64,000 nucleotides of DNA from assembly GCA_017347485.1 (NCBI GenBank), contig AP021857.1:2151390-2215389 (forward strand). Direction: 5' to 3'. Below are positions 8,081 through 15,331 of this stretch, piece by piece. A program made the translations under genes and the position numbers. The notes beneath the pieces were generated by a model. The model did not search any database. It saw only the letters and a program-made list of their open reading frames with translations, and had not been told where the DNA came from. Origin of the DNA: Candidatus Desulfobacillus denitrificans (lineage in GTDB: Bacteria; Pseudomonadota; Gammaproteobacteria; Burkholderiales; Rhodocyclaceae). The first letter of the stretch is position 1. The number at the start of each line of letters is the position of its first letter.

Positions 8081-8806
8081 ATGAAGAAGGTTTCGGGTTT
8101 CGAGTTTCGGGTTTCGGGTTCCGGGTTCCGGGTTTCGGGTTGGGTTCTGCTGCTTGCCTTGCTGTCCTTTGGCGCCGGCGCCCGCCAGGAGCCGGCCGAG
8201 GTGAAGCGCGTCGTCGAGGACTTTCTGCGCGTGCAGACTCGCGGCCTGCCCGGCGAGGCCAGCTTCACGGTCGGCGCCATCGACCCCAACAACAACCTGC
8301 CGCCCTGTCCGGCCCTGGAGGCCTTCCTGCCGGCGGGCGGACGGCCGTGGGGACGCATCAACGTCGGCGTGCGCTGCCAGGCCGAAGGAGGCTGGTCGAT
8401 CTACGTGCCGGCCCAGGTCCGGGTGGTCGGCGAGTATTTCGTCACCTCACGGCCGCTGGCGCGCGGGCAGGCTCTCACCGCCGCCGACCTGGCCCCCCGC
8501 AAGGGCGACCTGGCCGAATTGCCGCCCGGCATCGTCACGGAAGCCTCCCAGGCGGTCGGCAAGACCCTTTCCATCAGCGTGCAGTCGGGCCATCTCCTGC
8601 GCACGGACAGCCTGCGCGCGCCGCTGGCGGTGCAGCAGGGGCAAAGCGTGCGCATCGTCTCGAAGGGCCGGGGCTTCCAGGTCGCCAGCGAAGGCAAGGC
8701 GCTCGGCAATGCCGCCGACGGCCAGGTGGTGCAGGTGCGCTCCGCCTCCGGACAAACCATCTCGGGCATCGCCCGGACGGGCGGCACGGTCGAAGTCGGG
8801 TATTGA
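8081..8806 (+). CDS. flgA: Flagellar P-ring assembly chaperone FlgA
   Basis: 241 residues from the ATG at 8081; a TTG start four codons earlier (8069) is possible. The C-terminal two thirds show the FlgA SAF-like region: VVGEYFVTSRPLARGQALTA, then GHLLRTDSLRAP and VQQGQSVRIVSKGRGF. FlgA is exported and helps FlgI polymerise. The signal peptide is strange: between MKKV and the hydrophobic WVLLLALLSFGAGA lie FRVSG-type repeats encoded by eight 7-bp units (8089-8144). Gain or loss of one unit would shift the frame, so phase-variable expression is possible. The gene is divergent from the flgB operon. Confidence 0.93.
   Translation: MKKVSGFEFRVSGSGFRVSGWVLLLALLSFGAGARQEPAEVKRVVEDFLRVQTRGLPGEASFTVGAIDPNNNLPPCPALEAFLPAGGRPWGRINVGVRCQAEGGWSIYVPAQVRVVGEYFVTSRPLARGQALTAADLAPRKGDLAELPPGIVTEASQAVGKTLSISVQSGHLLRTDSLRAPLAVQQGQSVRIVSKGRGFQVASEGKALGNAADGQVVQVRSASGQTISGIARTGGTVEVGY
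8089..8144 (+). repeat. Eight-unit GGTTTCG heptamer repeat in the flgA signal-peptide region
   Basis: Eight consecutive 7-bp units (GGTTTCG with a few GGTTCCG, AGTTTCG and GGTTGGG variants) cover codons about 3-21 of flgA. Seven is not a multiple of three, so the frame cycles every 21 bp and the protein repeats every 7 residues. The same heptamer fills the flhB-flhA gap. Confidence 0.85.
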
Positions 8807-8854
8807 CTTGCCATCCCGATTTCAGCGTAGAATCATGTTGTTGCAAATTCGGGC

Positions 8855-8881
8855 TAAAGTTTTCCCCGATCGCGCCGTTAG
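8855..8881 (+). promoter_or_regulatory. FliA (sigma-28) promoter of flgMN
   Basis: TAAAGTTT, 11 bp, GCCGTTAG: a perfect -35 and a -10 differing by two bases from GCCGATAA. It lies 36 bp before the flgM start in the correct direction. FliA control of its own anti-sigma factor is well established in other flagellar systems. Confidence 0.85.
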
Positions 8882-8917
8882 GAACACCTGAGGTCATCCC
8901 GTTTAAGGAAACAAGCC

Positions 8918-9226
8918 GTGAAAATTGACAATTCAGTAGGTTCCGTCGGCGGTTTGCCCAGCGGCGAATCCCGCCAGCGCCCCGGCAAGAGTGCGACCCC
9001 GTCGTCGACCGCCGCCGGCGACAAGGTGGAGCTGTCCTCGCTGGCTTCGCGCATGCAGGAAGTCGAAGCGGCCCTGGCCAACGTGCCGGTGGCCGATGCC
9101 GGCCGCATCGCCGAGATCAGGCAGGCCATGGCCGAAGGGCGCTTCAAGGTGGACGCCAGCAAGGTGGCGGACGGCCTGATCGAGAGCGTCCGCCAGATGA
9201 TCTCGTCGCAAACGCGCAGCGCGTGA
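8918..9226 (+). CDS. flgM: Anti-sigma-28 factor FlgM
   Basis: 102 residues starting at GTG, 8 bp after an AAGGAA ribosome site. The disordered Ser/Gly/Pro N-terminus is followed by the C-terminal FliA-binding helices with KVELSSLASRMQEVEAAL and the FlgM-type RIAEIRQAMAEGRFKVDASK. FlgM holds FliA (14571) inactive until it is exported through the finished hook. Its stop overlaps the flgN start. Confidence 0.93.
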   Translation: MKIDNSVGSVGGLPSGESRQRPGKSATPSSTAAGDKVELSSLASRMQEVEAALANVPVADAGRIAEIRQAMAEGRFKVDASKVADGLIESVRQMISSQTRSA

Positions 9227-9711
9227 GCGGCAGCGGCGCCTCCCCTCCCTCCTCCCCGCATACCCTTCTCGTCGAGGAAGCCGCGCAGTTGCGCGACTTC
9301 CTCGTTCTGCTTGAAAAGGAGCAACAGGCCCTCGCCGGCGGCGACCTGGAAAAGCTTTTGCCGCTCGCCGCGGAAAAAAACCGGAGTTTCGCCGCGCTGT
9401 CCCAACTGGGCGAGGCGCGCGGCCGGGCGCTCATGGCGGCGGGACTGGCGGCCAGCCGGCAGGGCATGGAAAGCTGGCTTGCGCAGCACCCCGATGCCGG
9501 CAAGGCCCGGCGCGACTGGCAGGCATTCCTCGACCTGGCGGACAGGGCGCGCAACCTGAACCAGATCAACGGCGGGCTGATCGCCGCCCGCCTGGCCCAT
9601 AACCAGCAGGCGCTGGCCACGCTGATGGCCGCCGCCAACCAGGCCGCGCTGTACGGCCCGGACGGCCAGGCGCGCCCGCTCGGCAGCGGCCGCAGCCTCG
9701 GTTCCGTCTGA
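9223..9711 (+). CDS. flgN: Flagellar export chaperone FlgN
   Basis: 162 residues, starting at a GTG that overlaps the flgM stop (GTGA). It is almost all helix, with the FlgN-type start LLVEEAAQLRDFLVLLEKEQ and a Gln/Asn-rich C-terminal half (NLNQINGGLIAARLAHNQQA). FlgN is the export chaperone of FlgK and FlgL. Low sequence conservation is normal for this family; the call rests on length, helical pattern and the flgM neighbour. It converges on motD with only 3 bp between the stops. Confidence 0.88.
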   Translation: MSGSGASPPSSPHTLLVEEAAQLRDFLVLLEKEQQALAGGDLEKLLPLAAEKNRSFAALSQLGEARGRALMAAGLAASRQGMESWLAQHPDAGKARRDWQAFLDLADRARNLNQINGGLIAARLAHNQQALATLMAAANQAALYGPDGQARPLGSGRSLGSV

Positions 9712-9714
9712 CCC

Positions 9715-10521
9715 CTACTCCGTTTTCACCGGCAGTTCCCTGGCCTCGTCGGGATTCTGCGCCTCGATGAGGATGGTGACGCGGCGGTTGCGCGCGCGGC
9801 CCTCGGGCGTGTCGTTCGAGGCGAGCGGGCGCTGTTCGCCGTAACCCGTCGCCGTCAGGCGCTGCGGCGCCACGCCGGCTTCGACGAACAGGCGCACCAC
9901 GCTGGAGGCGCGCGCGCCGGAGAGCTCCCAGTTCGAGGGAAACTGCGCCGTCGCGATCGGCGTCGGGTCGGTGTGGCCTTCGACGATGACGGGGAAGTCG
10001 GCGCCGGCCAGCACCTCCGCCACGGCGCGCAGGGCCTTCGCCGCCGCCGGCTGCAGCTTCGCCTCGCCGACGGGATACAGCACGCTGGCGTTGATCTCGA
10101 CGGTGATGCCGCGCAAGCCCTCGGTGACGCTGACCTTGCCCTCGCGCACCAGCGGCGCCAGCACACCCATGATCTCCCGCGCCATCTCGCGCATCTTCTC
10201 GCGCGCCTGGCGCTTGCGTTCCTCTTCCTTGGCGTTCCTCGGCGGCACGATCGGCTTGATGGCGACCTGCGGCATCGCCTGCGCCGGCGCCGATGACGTC
10301 GCCGTCGCAGCGGCTGCGATCTGCTGCCCCTTGGCGTTGATGTTCACGCTGCGAAAGGCCGCCACCAGCGAATCGGAAAGGACGCGGTACTTGCCCTCGT
10401 TCACCGAGGACAGGGAATACATCACCACGAAGAAGGCGAACAGCAGGGTGATGAAATCGGCGTAGGAGACGAGCCAGCGCTCGTGGTTCTCGTGCTCTTC
10501 GGCGTGGGCGCGGCGGCGCAT
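9715..10521 (-). CDS. motD: Flagellar stator protein MotD (second MotB-type subunit)
   Basis: 268 residues. One transmembrane helix near the N-terminus (WLVSYADFITLLFAFFVVMY) contains the proton-carrying Asp22. The C-terminal OmpA-like peptidoglycan-binding domain has VEGHTDPTPIAT and a closing RNRRVTILIEAQ. It pairs with MotC (13729), and is distinct from the MotAB pair at 40.7-42.9 kb, so this cell has two stator sets. In the likely ancestral order motD directly follows motC; here DUF4124 and restriction-modification genes separate them. A FliA promoter gives it its own transcription. Confidence 0.93.
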   Translation of the reverse strand: MRRRAHAEEHENHERWLVSYADFITLLFAFFVVMYSLSSVNEGKYRVLSDSLVAAFRSVNINAKGQQIAAAATATSSAPAQAMPQVAIKPIVPPRNAKEEERKRQAREKMREMAREIMGVLAPLVREGKVSVTEGLRGITVEINASVLYPVGEAKLQPAAAKALRAVAEVLAGADFPVIVEGHTDPTPIATAQFPSNWELSGARASSVVRLFVEAGVAPQRLTATGYGEQRPLASNDTPEGRARNRRVTILIEAQNPDEARELPVKTE

Positions 10522-10553
10522 GGCGGTGGTTTCGTTTCGGTCCGGACTGCTGT

Positions 10554-10580
10554 TTAACGGCCCGCGCAGCGGGAACTTGA
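10554..10580 (-). promoter_or_regulatory. FliA (sigma-28) promoter of motD
   Basis: On the minus strand TCAAGTTC, 11 bp, GCCGTTAA, about 33 bp before the motD start. This separate promoter would keep motD expressed although it has been parted from motC. The rest of the 230-bp gap to 10752 shows no gene. Confidence 0.7.
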
Positions 10581-10751
10581 CGGCGATTCGGCGATCGTCC
10601 GGCAGGGCGCGCCGTCCGTCGGCACGGCTTGACGCTGCGCCGGGGCGGGGCGTAGTTTTTCCCGAGTGCTTCCTTCCGCCGGACGGGTCGACCCGTCCCG
10701 CCCGCCGGCCGTGGTTTCCGGTTTTCCCTTCGACGCATCGAGGAGAATGAA

Positions 10752-11240
10752 ATGCGCTCCATGCTGGCCGTCCTGCTCTGCTTCCTGACCGCCCTGGCCA
10801 TGGCCCAGGAAAAGAAGATCTACAAGATCGTCTTGCCCGACGGGCGGGTGAGCTATACCGATATCCCGCCCGCCGGCAAGCCGGCCAACGCGCGCGAGCT
10901 GCCCCCTGTTCCGCGAACCGCGGGAATCCAGCCGATTTCTCCGCAGGAGGCGGAAGCGGTGAATGCAAGGCACAAGGCGCGTCATGAAGAACTCGAAAGG
11001 CGCAACGAGGAGGCGCTGAAAGCCGGCAAGGCGCAGGCGGAGGCGGAAAAGGCCCAGGCGGAGGGCGTCGAGCCGCGCGCCGGGGAGCGTACGGGAATCG
11101 CCTCCAAGTCCGGACGCGGTGGCAACCGGACCCGGCTCAACGACAGCTATTCCGAGCGGCAAAGACAACTCGAGGAGAATGCCGAAAACGCCCGGCAGCA
11201 AGCCGAATCGGCTGGCGAGGCGCAGCGGAAAATGCAGTAG
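10752..11240 (+). CDS. DUF4124 domain secreted protein
   Basis: 162 residues with a signal peptide (MRSMLAVLLCFLTALAMA, cut before QEKK). The DUF4124 core follows: KIYKIVLPDGRVSYTDIPPA. After it comes a long charged Ala/Glu/Lys/Gln helix with repeats such as AEAEKAQAE, probably a coiled coil in the periplasm. The family is common in betaproteobacteria and has no known function. The gene runs against motD and the motC fragment, so it is not part of the flagellar operon. Confidence 0.8.
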   Translation: MRSMLAVLLCFLTALAMAQEKKIYKIVLPDGRVSYTDIPPAGKPANARELPPVPRTAGIQPISPQEAEAVNARHKARHEELERRNEEALKAGKAQAEAEKAQAEGVEPRAGERTGIASKSGRGGNRTRLNDSYSERQRQLEENAENARQQAESAGEAQRKMQ

Positions 11241-11248
11241 CCGACGGG

Positions 11249-11456
11249 CTAGACGAGATACCCCTCCAGCCGGCTTTCGATGAGGCGCGGGTTGTCCCCG
11301 TTGGCGATGCCGACGAGGCCGTCGACGTACATCTCGCGCGCCAGGCTGATGTGCGAAACGTGGGCCAGCAGCTTCTTGGCGACGGGCAGGAAGATCAGGT
11401 TGGCGGAGCCGACGCCGTAGATGGTGGCGACGAAGGCCACGGCGATGCCGGCTCCC
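11249..11456 (-). pseudogene. Truncated duplicate of the motC 3' end
   Basis: Positions 11251-11456 are identical, base for base, to 13731-13936 (206 bp), the last 68 codons of motC. The copy ends in TAG where motC ends in TGA, because the identity stops at the last sense codons. There is no start region. It directly precedes a palindrome and a fliA 3' fragment. Perfect identity points to a recent event. Confidence 0.92.
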
Positions 11457-11475
11457 TTGCCGCGGCAAGGGAGCC
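11450..11475. repeat. 26-bp perfect palindrome at the motC/fliA fragment junction
   Basis: GGCTCCCTTGCC-GC-GGCAAGGGAGCC. It sits exactly where the motC copy stops matching, and takes the place of the palindrome found between the intact motC and fliA at 14534. Confidence 0.75.
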
Positions 11476-11488
11476 GGGGTGAAGGCCG

Positions 11489-11573
11489 TCATTTCTTCTT
11501 CACCAGCTTGGCGCTCAGACGGGCGATGGCTTGGCCGTGCGGCTGGCAGATGCGCGATTCGGAAACGCCGGCT
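11489..11573 (-). pseudogene. Diverged 3' end of a fliA gene
   Basis: Read on the minus strand it encodes GVSESRICQPHGQ, then AIARLSAKLVKKK and a stop, against GVTESRVCQLHSQ and AIARLRARLVKKK in the intact FliA (14571). The similarity is clear but the DNA is not identical, unlike the adjacent motC copy. The fragment therefore came from another fliA allele, perhaps a related strain. Confidence 0.8.
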
Positions 11574-11793
11574 GAGATGCCAGCGAGCACTGGAAGCTGG
11601 CGCTCGATACGGGGATCGAATCGGAGAGTGCGGCCGGCGACAGCAAGCGCTCGCGCTACACCGATATCGGTGCCATTTTTCGCCGAGAGACGATCTCGAG
11701 TTCGCCTTCGGCATCATCCACGCTCGCGACGAGGCCAGCCCACGCACCGCGACGACTTCCGCAACGCTCGGCATCAACTGGCGCTTCGGATGA
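11574..11793 (+). pseudogene. Likely 3' fragment of an outer-membrane protein gene
   Basis: In one frame the last codons read DDLEFAFGIIHARDEASPRT, then ATTSATLGINWRFG and stop. This resembles the closing beta-strand of outer-membrane barrels, which end in an aromatic pattern. Upstream the frame is broken. It looks like the tail of a gene left at the junction. Family unknown. Confidence 0.4.
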
Positions 11794-11818
11794 CAATGAC
11801 CGTTTCAGGCCTGGCGAA

Positions 11819-11843
11819 CGCCGTCCTGCGGGGACTGACTTTT
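11819..11843 (-). repeat. 25-bp dispersed repeat, copy 2 (intergenic, beside the R-M genes)
   Basis: Minus strand AAAAGTCAGTC, CCCGCAGG, ACGGCG. It lies 95 bp upstream of the methyltransferase start and outside any intact gene. Here the inner part GTCCC-CGC-AGGAC is nearly palindromic. Confidence 0.75.
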
Positions 11844-11937
11844 TCCGGATACCCCTTTGCGCACGAGCGACTACCGGTCCCGGTAGAGGGTCAAAATAGC
11901 CGTGACAAATTGGTTGGTGACTTGCGATAATCCTGGC

Positions 11938-12930
11938 ATGAACAAGCCGGCCCATAAGACCGAACTCGCCCTTGACCACGCCCAGTGGCTGCCGCCGGAG
12001 ATCGGGGAAGTCACGGACCATCAGACCGATCTGCCACGGATCGCCAAGAACCCGAAACTTACGGCAGCAATCGAAGCCCAGTTGTCCCAGATCCCGACCA
12101 CGCACGACCTCTACCGGCATGATTCCCGCGCCATCGACTTCCTGGCGCCGAACAGCGTGCATCTCGTCGTAACCTCACCGCCTTACTGGACACTCAAGGA
12201 TTACAACCCGGGCGAAGGCCAGATGGGTTACATCGAAGACTACGAACATTTTCTGGCGGAACTCGACAAGGTCTGGCAGTCATGCTTCGACGCACTGGTT
12301 CCCGGCGGCCGCCTTGTCTGTGTCGTCGGAGATGTTTGTCTGTCGCGCCGCAAGAACAAGGGCGAGCACATGGTAATGCCGCTCCATGCTTCCATTCAGG
12401 AACATTGCCGGACGATCGGGTTCAGCAACCTCGCACCGATCATTTGGCATAAGATCGCCAACGCTGTCTATGAAGCGAGCGGCAATGGCGGCGGTTTCCT
12501 CGGCAAGCCCTACGAACCGAACAGCGTCATCAAGAACGACATCGAGTTCATTCTGATGGAACGCAAGCCCGGCGGCTATCGCAGCCCGGCTTTGGCCACC
12601 CGGATTCTAAGCGTTGTTCCCGCCGAGCGACATAAGGTCTGGTTCCAGCAGATATGGTCGGGCGTTACCGGCGCTTCCACCAAACACCACCCCGCGCCCT
12701 ACCCGCTGGAACTGGCCGAGCGTCTCGTCCGCATGTTCAGCTTCGTCGGCGACACGGTGCTGGATCCCTTCATGGGGACAGCCACGACCAACGTGGCCGC
12801 CGCCAAATGGGGTCGCAATAGCATCGGCGTTGAAGTCGATTCGCATTACTTCGAGATGGCCGCAAGGCGAGTCGAACGGGATATACCAAAGTTCTTTTCC
12901 AGTCATACAGTTAGACTGCACGAGGCGTGA
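11938..12930 (+). CDS. Type II DNA methyltransferase, beta class
   Basis: 330 residues from the ATG at 11938; a GTG at 11902 in frame is less likely. Catalytic motif IV TSPPYW is at residues 79-84 and the AdoMet-binding motif I (LDPFMGTATT) at about 275-284. Motif IV before motif I defines the beta class, which methylates N4 of cytosine or N6 of adenine. A target-recognition region lies between them. The start of the nuclease gene follows the stop by one base. The gene is not flagellar and interrupts the motC-motD order, which points to horizontal gain. Confidence 0.92.
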   Translation: MNKPAHKTELALDHAQWLPPEIGEVTDHQTDLPRIAKNPKLTAAIEAQLSQIPTTHDLYRHDSRAIDFLAPNSVHLVVTSPPYWTLKDYNPGEGQMGYIEDYEHFLAELDKVWQSCFDALVPGGRLVCVVGDVCLSRRKNKGEHMVMPLHASIQEHCRTIGFSNLAPIIWHKIANAVYEASGNGGGFLGKPYEPNSVIKNDIEFILMERKPGGYRSPALATRILSVVPAERHKVWFQQIWSGVTGASTKHHPAPYPLELAERLVRMFSFVGDTVLDPFMGTATTNVAAAKWGRNSIGVEVDSHYFEMAARRVERDIPKFFSSHTVRLHEA

Positions 12931-12931
12931 C

Positions 12932-13669
12932 TTGATCGACGTCGAAACCGAACTCGGAAAGGCGGTCAAGCACTTCTGGAAGACACGTGGCCAACAGAAA
13001 AAGCGGCAGGGGGCGGCGAGCGGACAAAAGGATGCGGGCAACCGTGGTGCCGTCACGGGTGGCAAGCATGCCGACGGCTTCGTGAGCCTGATCGCCCGCA
13101 TCGTCAGCGATGCGGGGTTGACCGACGCGGCCATATTTACCACTCAGAAAATGCAGCGCACCCTGCCGGGTTATTTCCGTCCGACCAAGGAATGGGATCT
13201 GGTTGTCGTATCCGGCTCGGACCTCGTCGCGACGATCGAGGTAAAGTCGCAGGTCGGCAGCTTCGGCAACAACTTCAACAATCGTGTCGAAGAGGCGCTC
13301 GGCAACGCCACCGATTTCTGGGCAGCTTACCGCAAAGGCGTCTACAAACCGTCGCAGAAACCCTGGCTCGGCTACCTCTTCATGCTGGAGGAACACGAGA
13401 AGTCGATTCGACCTACACAGCGCATCAGGCTTAAGCCGTTCGGCGTGGATGAGGCCTATCAGGAACTAAGCTACGCCAAGCGGTATGAGCTGGTCTGCGA
13501 GCGACTGGTCCGCGAGTTGTTATATGACGCTGCCTGTTTCTTCACATCAAATGCGAAAACCGGCATTCGCGGATCCTACAGCCAGCCGAATCAGGAATTG
13601 AGTATCCGTAGTTTCGCCATCTCACTGCACGCGAGAGCCGCGGCGTTTGCCAAGCTGAACCGGAAATAA
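12932..13669 (+). CDS. PaeR7I/XhoI-family type II restriction endonuclease
   Basis: 245 residues if started at TTG 12932, with GAGG six bases upstream; this gives almost exactly the length of PaeR7I. The residues PGYFRPTKEWDL...ATIEVKSQVGSFGNNFNNR are the PaeR7I family core, with a PD-(D/E)XK active site at Asp89, Glu103 and Lys105. Known members cut CTCGAG. The partner methyltransferase is a beta-class enzyme, whereas from memory M.PaeR7I is of a different class, so the recognition site should not be assumed. The two genes are adjacent and probably coupled. Confidence 0.9.
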   Translation: MIDVETELGKAVKHFWKTRGQQKKRQGAASGQKDAGNRGAVTGGKHADGFVSLIARIVSDAGLTDAAIFTTQKMQRTLPGYFRPTKEWDLVVVSGSDLVATIEVKSQVGSFGNNFNNRVEEALGNATDFWAAYRKGVYKPSQKPWLGYLFMLEEHEKSIRPTQRIRLKPFGVDEAYQELSYAKRYELVCERLVRELLYDAACFFTSNAKTGIRGSYSQPNQELSIRSFAISLHARAAAFAKLNRK

Positions 13670-13728
13670 GCGCAAAGGCAATACCACCAAACGCGCGGAA
13701 TCGCGGCACAGTATCGGCGTAGCCGCCT

Positions 13729-14469
13729 TCAGACGAGATACCCCTCCAGCCGGCTTTCGATGAGGCGCGGGTTGTCCCCGTTGGCGATGCCGACGAGGCC
13801 GTCGACGTACATCTCGCGCGCCAGGCTGATGTGCGAAACGTGGGCCAGCAGCTTCTTGGCGACGGGCAGGAAGATCAGGTTGGCGGAGCCGACGCCGTAG
13901 ATGGTGGCGACGAAGGCCACGGCGATGCCGGCTCCCAGCTTGGAGGGATCGGAGAGGTTCTCCATGACGTGGATGAGGCCCATCACGGCGCCGAGGATGC
14001 CGATGGTCGGCGCATAGCCGCCGGCGGACTCCCACACCTTCGCCGCCAGCTTCATCTTGTCCTCCTGCGCGCCGATCTCGACTTCGAGCACCTCGCGCAC
14101 CCGCTCCGGCTCGGCGCCATCGACCAGCAGCTGCAGCCCCTTGCGCAGGAAGGGATCGTCGAGCTCGGCCAGGTAGCCTTCCAGGGCCAGCAGCCCCTCC
14201 CGGCGCGCCGTCTGGCTCCACTGCGCGATGCGGTCGATCAGCTCGCGCTGTCCCAGCACCGGCGGCGCGAACACCCACTTCGCCATGCCCATGCCCTGCA
14301 CGAAGGTGGCGAAGGGGCTTTGCAGCATGACGGCGCCGAAGGTGCCGCCCATGACGATGACGAAGGCCGTCGGCTGCAGCAGCGAAGAGACGTGGCCGCC
14401 CTCCAGCCACTGGCCGCCGAGGATGGCGGCCAGGCCGAGGATCAGGCCCAGGATGCTGATGACGTCCAT
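13729..14469 (-). CDS. motC: Flagellar stator protein MotC (second MotA-type subunit)
   Basis: 246 residues with four predicted membrane helices (near 5-25, 30-50, 145-170 and 178-200) and a large cytoplasmic loop between helices 2 and 3. The block GYAPTIGILGAVMGLIHVME is the MotA/TolQ/ExbB proton-channel signature. It follows fliA as in the Pseudomonas fliA-motC-motD order. Its last 206 bp are duplicated at 11251. The gene is intact. Confidence 0.93.
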   Translation of the reverse strand: MDVISILGLILGLAAILGGQWLEGGHVSSLLQPTAFVIVMGGTFGAVMLQSPFATFVQGMGMAKWVFAPPVLGQRELIDRIAQWSQTARREGLLALEGYLAELDDPFLRKGLQLLVDGAEPERVREVLEVEIGAQEDKMKLAAKVWESAGGYAPTIGILGAVMGLIHVMENLSDPSKLGAGIAVAFVATIYGVGSANLIFLPVAKKLLAHVSHISLAREMYVDGLVGIANGDNPRLIESRLEGYLV

Positions 14470-14533
14470 GCCTCAGACCCCTACCCGGCCGCACCGGGAA
14501 ACGGGGAAGCCGCGCAGCGGCTGAACCGCCGTC

Positions 14534-14556
14534 ACCCCCTTCCGCGGGAAGGGGGT
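14534..14556. repeat. Perfect GC palindrome between motC and fliA
   Basis: ACCCCCTTCC-GCG-GGAAGGGGGT, 10-bp arms and a 3-base loop. No T run follows on either strand, so it is not a clear terminator; it may stabilise the transcript end. Related palindromes are at 1215, 11450, 30030 and 41703. Confidence 0.75.
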
Positions 14557-14570
14557 TGGGGGGAAGGTCG

Positions 14571-15284
14571 TCATTTCTTTTTCACCAGCCTGGCGCGCAG
14601 GCGGGCGATGGCCTGGCTGTGCAGCTGGCAGACGCGCGACTCGGTCACGCCGAGGATCTCGCCGATCTCGCGCAGGTTGAGCTCTTCCTCGTAATACAGG
14701 CCCATCACCGTCTTCTCGCGCTCGGGCAGATCCTCGATGGCGCGGATCAGCACGTCGCGCATGTTCTTGTCGAGCAGCGCCGCGAGCGGATCGGCCTCGC
14801 TGCTGGGCAGGTGGCGGTCGAGGTAATCGTCGTCGCCGTCGCCGCCGAAGTCATCGAGGTGGATGAGCTGGTAGCCGCGCGCGTCCTGCAGCATCTTCTG
14901 GTAGTCGCCGAGCGCCAGGTCGAGCGCCTTGGCCAGCTCGCCCTCGGTCGGCTGGCGGCCGTAGCGCTGCTCGAGCTGGGAGACGGCGGTTTCGATGCGC
15001 CGCATGTCGCGCCGCAGGCTGCGCGGCAGCCAGTCGTTCTCGCGCAGGCCGTCGAGCATGGCGCCGCGGATGCGCTGCACGGCGTAGGTCTCGAACTGCG
15101 CGCCGAGGCCCTCCTCGAAGCGGCCGAAGGCGTCGATCAGGCCGAGCATGCCGTTCTGGATGAGGTCCTCGGCCTGCACGCTGGCGGGCAGTTTCGCCAG
15201 CAGGTGGTAGGCGATCCGCTTGACCAGCGGCGCGTACTGCATGATGCGCTGGTCCCTGTCCAGGTTTCCGCTTGCGGTATACAT
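14571..15284 (-). CDS. fliA: Flagellar RNA polymerase sigma factor FliA (sigma-28)
   Basis: 237 residues, the usual FliA size. Region 2 reads YAPLVKRIAYHLLAKLPASV with QAEDLIQNGMLGLIDA; region 4 reads LPEREKTVMGLYYEEELNLR and EIGEILGVTESRVCQLHSQA, the -35 binding helix-turn-helix. It directs late flagellar and chemotaxis promoters, eleven candidates of which are marked in this window, and is held by FlgM. It lies downstream of flhG and upstream of motC. Confidence 0.97.
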   Translation of the reverse strand: MYTASGNLDRDQRIMQYAPLVKRIAYHLLAKLPASVQAEDLIQNGMLGLIDAFGRFEEGLGAQFETYAVQRIRGAMLDGLRENDWLPRSLRRDMRRIETAVSQLEQRYGRQPTEGELAKALDLALGDYQKMLQDARGYQLIHLDDFGGDGDDDYLDRHLPSSEADPLAALLDKNMRDVLIRAIEDLPEREKTVMGLYYEEELNLREIGEILGVTESRVCQLHSQAIARLRARLVKKK

Positions 15285-15331
15285 CCGCCTTGTCCCCAGT
15301 TGCCTGTCATGCGAGCCGGAATGGACTTGCA

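Noticed and set aside
11479..11793. Intact small gene of 104 codons between the motC copy and the methyltransferase
   Set aside because: Its first half is the reverse strand of the fliA fragment and only the last 34 codons look like protein. It is better read as joined gene remains.
12614..12931. Longer nuclease gene starting at 12614
   Set aside because: This frame overlaps the methyltransferase in its first 300 bases and has no nuclease-like residues there. The TTG at 12932 gives the family length and a ribosome site.
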